Positions 60,834-64,000 of a DNA stretch of 64,000 nt are shown in pieces. A model generated the notes under the pieces. It saw only the letters and a program-made list of their open reading frames with translations. It was not told the DNA's origin and did not search any database. Made by a program: the position numbers and the translations under genes. The stretch is from Nocardiopsis sinuspersici (GTDB lineage Bacteria; Actinomycetota; Actinomycetes; Streptosporangiales; Streptosporangiaceae): NCBI GenBank assembly GCA_008638415.1, contig VWVT01000010.1, positions 186,001 to 250,000 of the forward strand. Direction: 5' to 3'. The stretch's first letter is position 1. Each line of letters opens with the position of its first letter.

Positions 60834-62584
60834 GGGCGCACGACCGCCGACGGGGCGGACGAGACACAGCGGACGGTCCCGCCGGGCCGACACGGTTCGC
60901 CCCACCCGGCCCCGACGTGCCCTTCGACCTCTCCGGAGACTCGATGACGTGGACCTCGTCCAACGGACTGGTACTGACCGACCTCGTTCCGCGGCGTCTG
61001 CGCGCGGAGTGGACCGCTCGCGGATGGTGTCCGGGCAAGGACCTGTACACCCTGTTCCGCGAACACGTGCGGTCCCATCCCGACCGGGCGGCCGTCGTCG
61101 ACGACCGCGGCGCACTCGACTACGCCGGGTTGGACGCCGCGGTGCGCCGCGCGGCCGCCGCGCTGACCGCCGGAGGCGGGCAGGAGCGGGACGTCGTCGG
61201 CGTCCTGCTGCCCAACGGACGCGACGCGGCCGTGGCCGAACTCGCCGTCGCGGCCGTCGGCGCGGTCTCGCTGCCCGTTCCCGACGGGCGGCCCCCGGAC
61301 GACGTGCGCAGCCTCCTGCTCCGCTCCCGGGCCTCCGCGCTCGTCACCGTCCCGGAGAGGGTGGAGGAGATCCGCCGGATGGACCTGCCGCACCTGCGCC
61401 GGGTGTGGACGTTCGGTCCGGCCCGCTCCGGGGCGTGCAGCCTGGACCGACCCGGTCCCGAGGCGGCCGGCGGCTGGCGTCCCGCGCGCCCCGACCCCGA
61501 GTCCCCGGCCCGCGTCCTGGTCTCCTCCGGTTCGCAGGGCGAGCCCTCGATGGTCGCCTACACGCACAACGCCATGGCGGGCGGCCGGGGCAACTACGTG
61601 GCGGCGCTGCACACGGGCCCCGGTCCGATGCGCGCCCTGGTCCTGGTCTCGCTGGCGTCCTCCTTCGGGTCCTGCGGGGTGCCGGTGACCCTGGCCCGGC
61701 ACGGCGGCACCCTGGTGGTGCTGCCCCGCTTCGACCCGCTCGCCGCGCTGCGCGCGATCGAACGGCACCGCCCCACCCACCTGGTCGGGGTCCCCACGAT
61801 GCTGCGGCGCGTGGCCGCGCTGCCCGAACGGGCGGACACCTCGTCCCTGCGCGTGGTGGTGTCCAGCGGGGCGCCGCTGCACCGGGAGGTCCACGACGCC
61901 TGCACGTCGCGCTTCGGCCGACCGGTGGTCAACGTCTACGGCTCCACCGACGGGGTCAACTGCCACACCGGACGCCGACCGCAGGCCTGGGAGCCGGGTA
62001 TGGCCGGTTACCCCGCGCCCGACGTGGCCCGGGTGAGCGTCCGTGATCCCGAGGGCCGCCCGGTACCCGCCGGAGAGACCGGCGAGATCTGGGCCCTGGG
62101 CCCGATGACACCGCTGTGCCACGTCGCCGCACCCGGTCTGGACGCCGAGCGCCGGGCCCCGGGCGGGTGGGTGCGCACCGGCGACCTGGGCCGACTGGAC
62201 CCGGGCGGCGCGCTCTGGGTGGTGGACCGCCTGCGCCGGACGGTGATCCGGGGCGGGGTCAACATCTTCCCCGCCGAGGTGGAGCGCGCACTCGGCGCCC
62301 ACCCCTCCCTGGCGGAGGCCCACTGCGTACCCGTGCCCGACCCCGACCTGGGCGAGCGCATGTGCGCCTGCGTGTCCCCATCGGCGGGGTCCGCGGCGCC
62401 CGCCCCGCGGGAGCTGATCGCCTTCCTGCGCGACGAGCGCGGCCTGGACACCCGCGCGCTGCCCGAACACGTGGTGGTCCTGCCCGAACTGCCGCTCGGC
62501 CCCACCGGGAAGGTGTGCACGGCCACCCTGACCCGCGTCGCGGCCGAGGCCGTCGGCGCGCACCACCGACAGACGACACCGTAA
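60830..62584 (+). CDS. Second ANL-superfamily adenylating enzyme with deviant P-loop (cluster gene 13)
   Basis: 584 residues. A 70-residue N-terminal lead, then ANL motifs: VLVSSGSQGEPSMVAYTHN (about 225-243) where the usual P-loop Lys is Ser, SSGAPLHREV, VYGSTDGVNCHT (about 365), WVRTGDLGRLD, RTVIRGGVNIFPAEVE and C-terminal LPLGPTGKVCT with its Lys. The deviation at the P-loop Lys suggests altered kinetics or a different role. It may ligate an acyl group or act on an amino acid with no carrier. ATGA overlap with gene 12. Confidence 0.82.
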   Translation: MRAHDRRRGGRDTADGPAGPTRFAPPGPDVPFDLSGDSMTWTSSNGLVLTDLVPRRLRAEWTARGWCPGKDLYTLFREHVRSHPDRAAVVDDRGALDYAGLDAAVRRAAAALTAGGGQERDVVGVLLPNGRDAAVAELAVAAVGAVSLPVPDGRPPDDVRSLLLRSRASALVTVPERVEEIRRMDLPHLRRVWTFGPARSGACSLDRPGPEAAGGWRPARPDPESPARVLVSSGSQGEPSMVAYTHNAMAGGRGNYVAALHTGPGPMRALVLVSLASSFGSCGVPVTLARHGGTLVVLPRFDPLAALRAIERHRPTHLVGVPTMLRRVAALPERADTSSLRVVVSSGAPLHREVHDACTSRFGRPVVNVYGSTDGVNCHTGRRPQAWEPGMAGYPAPDVARVSVRDPEGRPVPAGETGEIWALGPMTPLCHVAAPGLDAERRAPGGWVRTGDLGRLDPGGALWVVDRLRRTVIRGGVNIFPAEVERALGAHPSLAEAHCVPVPDPDLGERMCACVSPSAGSAAPAPRELIAFLRDERGLDTRALPEHVVVLPELPLGPTGKVCTATLTRVAAEAVGAHHRQTTP

Positions 62585-62594
62585 GGAGCAGCCG

Positions 62595-63416
62595 GTGACC
62601 GACACAGCCGCCGAGACACCCGCCGACGGGAAGGCCTCGCGCTATCTCTTCGACAACCACAGCGAGCACGCCTTCGACCAGCACCGCTTCCTGGCGGCCG
62701 CCTACGATCCGATGACCACCGAGCGCCTGGAGCGGACCGGTGTCGGACCGGGGTGGGACTGCCTGGAGGTGGGCGCCGGCGGCGGCAGCGTCGCGCTCTG
62801 GCTGGCCCACCGCGTCGCCCCGACCGGGAGCGTGCTGGCCACGGACATCAAGCCCGAACGGATTCCGCACACCCACGGGCTGGAGGTGGTCCGGCACGAC
62901 GTCGTCCGCGACCCGCTCCCCGAAGCCGCCTTCGACCTCATCCACTCCCGGCTGGTGCTGCTGCACCTCCCCGAGCGGATCGCGGTCCTGGACCGCCTGG
63001 TGCGCGCGCTCAAGCCCGGCGGGGTGCTCCAGCTCGACGAGTTCGACATCACCTACGGGCCGGGGCTGCTCATGCCCGACGCCGCGTCCCAGAAGCTCTA
63101 CGAGGAGTTCCAGGAGGCCAAGACCAGGCTGATGATCCGTGCCGGGGCCGACCCGGCCTGGGGCCGCAACGCCGCCGAGGCGATGCGCCGCGCGGGCCTG
63201 GTGGACGTCGACCCCCGGCCCCGGCTGGAGCTGTGGGACGCCGACTCGCCGGGGGTGCACCTGATCGCGCACCACACCCGCCACCTGCGTGAGGCGTTCG
63301 TGCGCGAGGGGATGACCGACCGCAAGCTCGCCGACGTGCGCGCCCTGCTCGCCGACCCCTCCTTCCGGGCCTGCTCCTGTGCGGTCTACTCGGTCCAGGG
63401 CCGCCGCCCGAACTGA
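62595..63416 (+). CDS. SAM-dependent class I methyltransferase (cluster gene 14)
   Basis: 273 residues. Motif I CLEVGAGGGSVALWL (about 55-69), acidic residue in LATDIKPE (about 90), DVVRDPLPEAAFDLIHSRLVLLHLPE (motif IV/post-I) and LKPGGVLQLDEFD. Family of small-molecule methyltransferases (UbiE/COQ5-like), suggesting O-, N- or C-methylation of the cluster product. GTG with AAGGAG 6 nt upstream, 10 nt after gene 13. It is the last gene before an inverted repeat that probably marks the end of the operon. Confidence 0.88.
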   Translation: MTDTAAETPADGKASRYLFDNHSEHAFDQHRFLAAAYDPMTTERLERTGVGPGWDCLEVGAGGGSVALWLAHRVAPTGSVLATDIKPERIPHTHGLEVVRHDVVRDPLPEAAFDLIHSRLVLLHLPERIAVLDRLVRALKPGGVLQLDEFDITYGPGLLMPDAASQKLYEEFQEAKTRLMIRAGADPAWGRNAAEAMRRAGLVDVDPRPRLELWDADSPGVHLIAHHTRHLREAFVREGMTDRKLADVRALLADPSFRACSCAVYSVQGRRPN

Positions 63417-63461
63417 GGGCCAGGGCCCGGCCGGGATCCGTCGGGTGGGGTCCCACCGCCG

Positions 63462-63518
63462 TGATCTTGCTCCTGGTGGCACTGTCAGCGCTCGACAGTG
63501 CCGCTGGGAGCAAGATCA
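63462..63518. repeat. Two-tier inverted repeat at the 3' end of the cluster (terminator or dispersed palindrome)
   Basis: Outer arms TGATCTTGCTCC (63462-63473) / GGAGCAAGATCA (63507-63518), inner arms GGCACTGTC (63478-63486) / GACAGTGCC (63494-63502), a 7-nt loop and 4-nt bulges each side. Total 57 nt. No T-tract, so it may be a terminator or a mobile, MITE-like palindromic repeat. Confidence 0.75.
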
Positions 63519-63604
63519 TCCCGGTTGGGCATATCCCGGTGAACTCTCGCGGTCACGGCGCTAGGTTCGGGAGACGGAAGTGCCGTCGCGAAGAGGTGGG
63601 GACC

Positions 63605-64000
63605 GTGGGCCGGACGCAACCGCGCAAGGACCAGGGAAGCAGGACCGTTCGGGCGCCCGCGTCGGCGGTCTACGCGGCGATGACCGACCCGGACGCCCTC
63701 GCGGCCTGGCTGCCGCCGGAGGGCATGACCGGACGGACGGAGCGCTTCGAGCCGTGGCCCGGAGGCGGGTTCCGCATGGTGCTGACCTACCTCGACCCGC
63801 AGGCCGGACAGGGCAAGACCTCGGAGTCGAGCGACGTCACCGAGGTCGAGTTCGCCGAACTGGTCCCGAACGAGCGGATCGTGCAGCGGGTCGTCTTCGA
63901 GTCCCCGGATCCGGACTTCGCGGGGACGATGACGATGGTCTGGCGGCTCACCGAGGTGCCCGAGGGCACCCTGGTGGCCGTCGAGGCGACCGGTGTGCCC
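63605..64000 (+). CDS. AHSA1/SRPBCC-domain protein, 3' end outside window
   Basis: 132 codons visible. GTG follows GAGGTGGGG at about 5 nt. After a short lead the helix-grip domain begins: VRAPASAVYAAMTDPDALAAWLPP, then RFEPWPGGGFRMVLTYL, TEVEFAELVPNERIVQRVVFE and TMTMVWRLTEVPEG. Such domains bind small hydrophobic ligands; Aha1 relatives without Hsp90 partners are common stress genes. It follows the inverted repeat and is probably outside the biosynthetic cluster. Confidence 0.82.
   Translation, partial: MGRTQPRKDQGSRTVRAPASAVYAAMTDPDALAAWLPPEGMTGRTERFEPWPGGGFRMVLTYLDPQAGQGKTSESSDVTEVEFAELVPNERIVQRVVFESPDPDFAGTMTMVWRLTEVPEGTLVAVEATGVP

Noticed and set aside
46091..63416. PKS, NRPS or carrier-protein genes in the cluster
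   Set aside because: I looked for ketosynthase, condensation and DSL carrier motifs and found none on either strand; adenylating enzymes have no fused carrier.
1..64000. tRNA, rRNA or insertion-sequence genes
   Set aside because: No tRNA-like cloverleaf, rRNA sequence or transposase motif was recognised while reading; a covariance-model search could still find a tRNA I missed.

Overview
The window is 64 kb of very GC-rich DNA (by eye about 72-75% G+C). GC-biased third codon positions, frequent GTG starts, leaderless promoters and stop/start overlaps all point to an actinomycete chromosome. The gene set (double-domain AsnC regulator, RamB-like regulator beside isocitrate lyase, GPGG-type small membrane protein, ThyX, HelD-type motor, CynX-type MFS) fits a Streptosporangiales/Streptomycetales organism. 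A Nocardiopsis-like genome is my best guess, by impression only.

0-31 kb is mostly housekeeping and accessory genes. It holds a GH15 glycosidase (cut by the left edge), a YczE-type membrane protein divergent from its MocR regulator, and an alpha/beta hydrolase. Next are moaA, rtcB and mobA, a large HEAT-like protein, a conserved small Cys protein, a four-hairpin intergenic array, dodecin and an SDR remnant. Then come an M15-like exoprotein, a His-rich membrane protein, an LCP ligase, an Lrp regulator, an RraA-like protein, a FadR-type regulator, a CynX-type MFS, a CPBP protease and two tiny acidic lipoproteins. Isocitrate lyase is divergent from a RamB/ScfR regulator, followed by an acyl-CoA dehydrogenase and a PAS-GAF-PP2C phosphatase.

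31-46 kb is a patchwork: a channel-like protein, a TetR gene divergent from an SRPBCC/hotdog in-frame fusion, a second TetR, a MerR plus aldo-keto reductase operon with a textbook MerR promoter, and a large low-complexity membrane-anchored protein. A HelD-type helicase follows, then a 15-copy hexanucleotide microsatellite, a complete trp leader/attenuator before a fused trpE-trpG gene, a tiny membrane protein, thyX and a small secreted protein.

46.1-63.4 kb is the most interesting region, a tightly packed same-strand cluster of 15 genes. The first block is Gfo/Idh oxidoreductase, xylose-isomerase-like TIM barrel, M20 deacylase, Ldh2-type dehydrogenase, second Gfo/Idh and a small unknown. An EF-hand gene behind an AT-rich island comes next. 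The second block is two DegT aminotransferases, a UbiA-type prenyltransferase, an amine-oxidase-like flavoprotein, an acyl-adenylating enzyme, a tandem CaiB-type CoA-transferase and a second, P-loop-deviant adenylating enzyme. A methyltransferase closes it. Nearly every junction is a 4-nt ATGA/GTGA overlap, so the genes are probably co-translated. The enzymes suggest an aminated sugar, cyclitol or unusual amino acid joined to acyl-CoA and isoprenoid chemistry. There is no PKS, NRPS or carrier protein, and no regulator, transporter or resistance gene. I do not recognise the product. The window ends in a partial AHSA1/SRPBCC gene.
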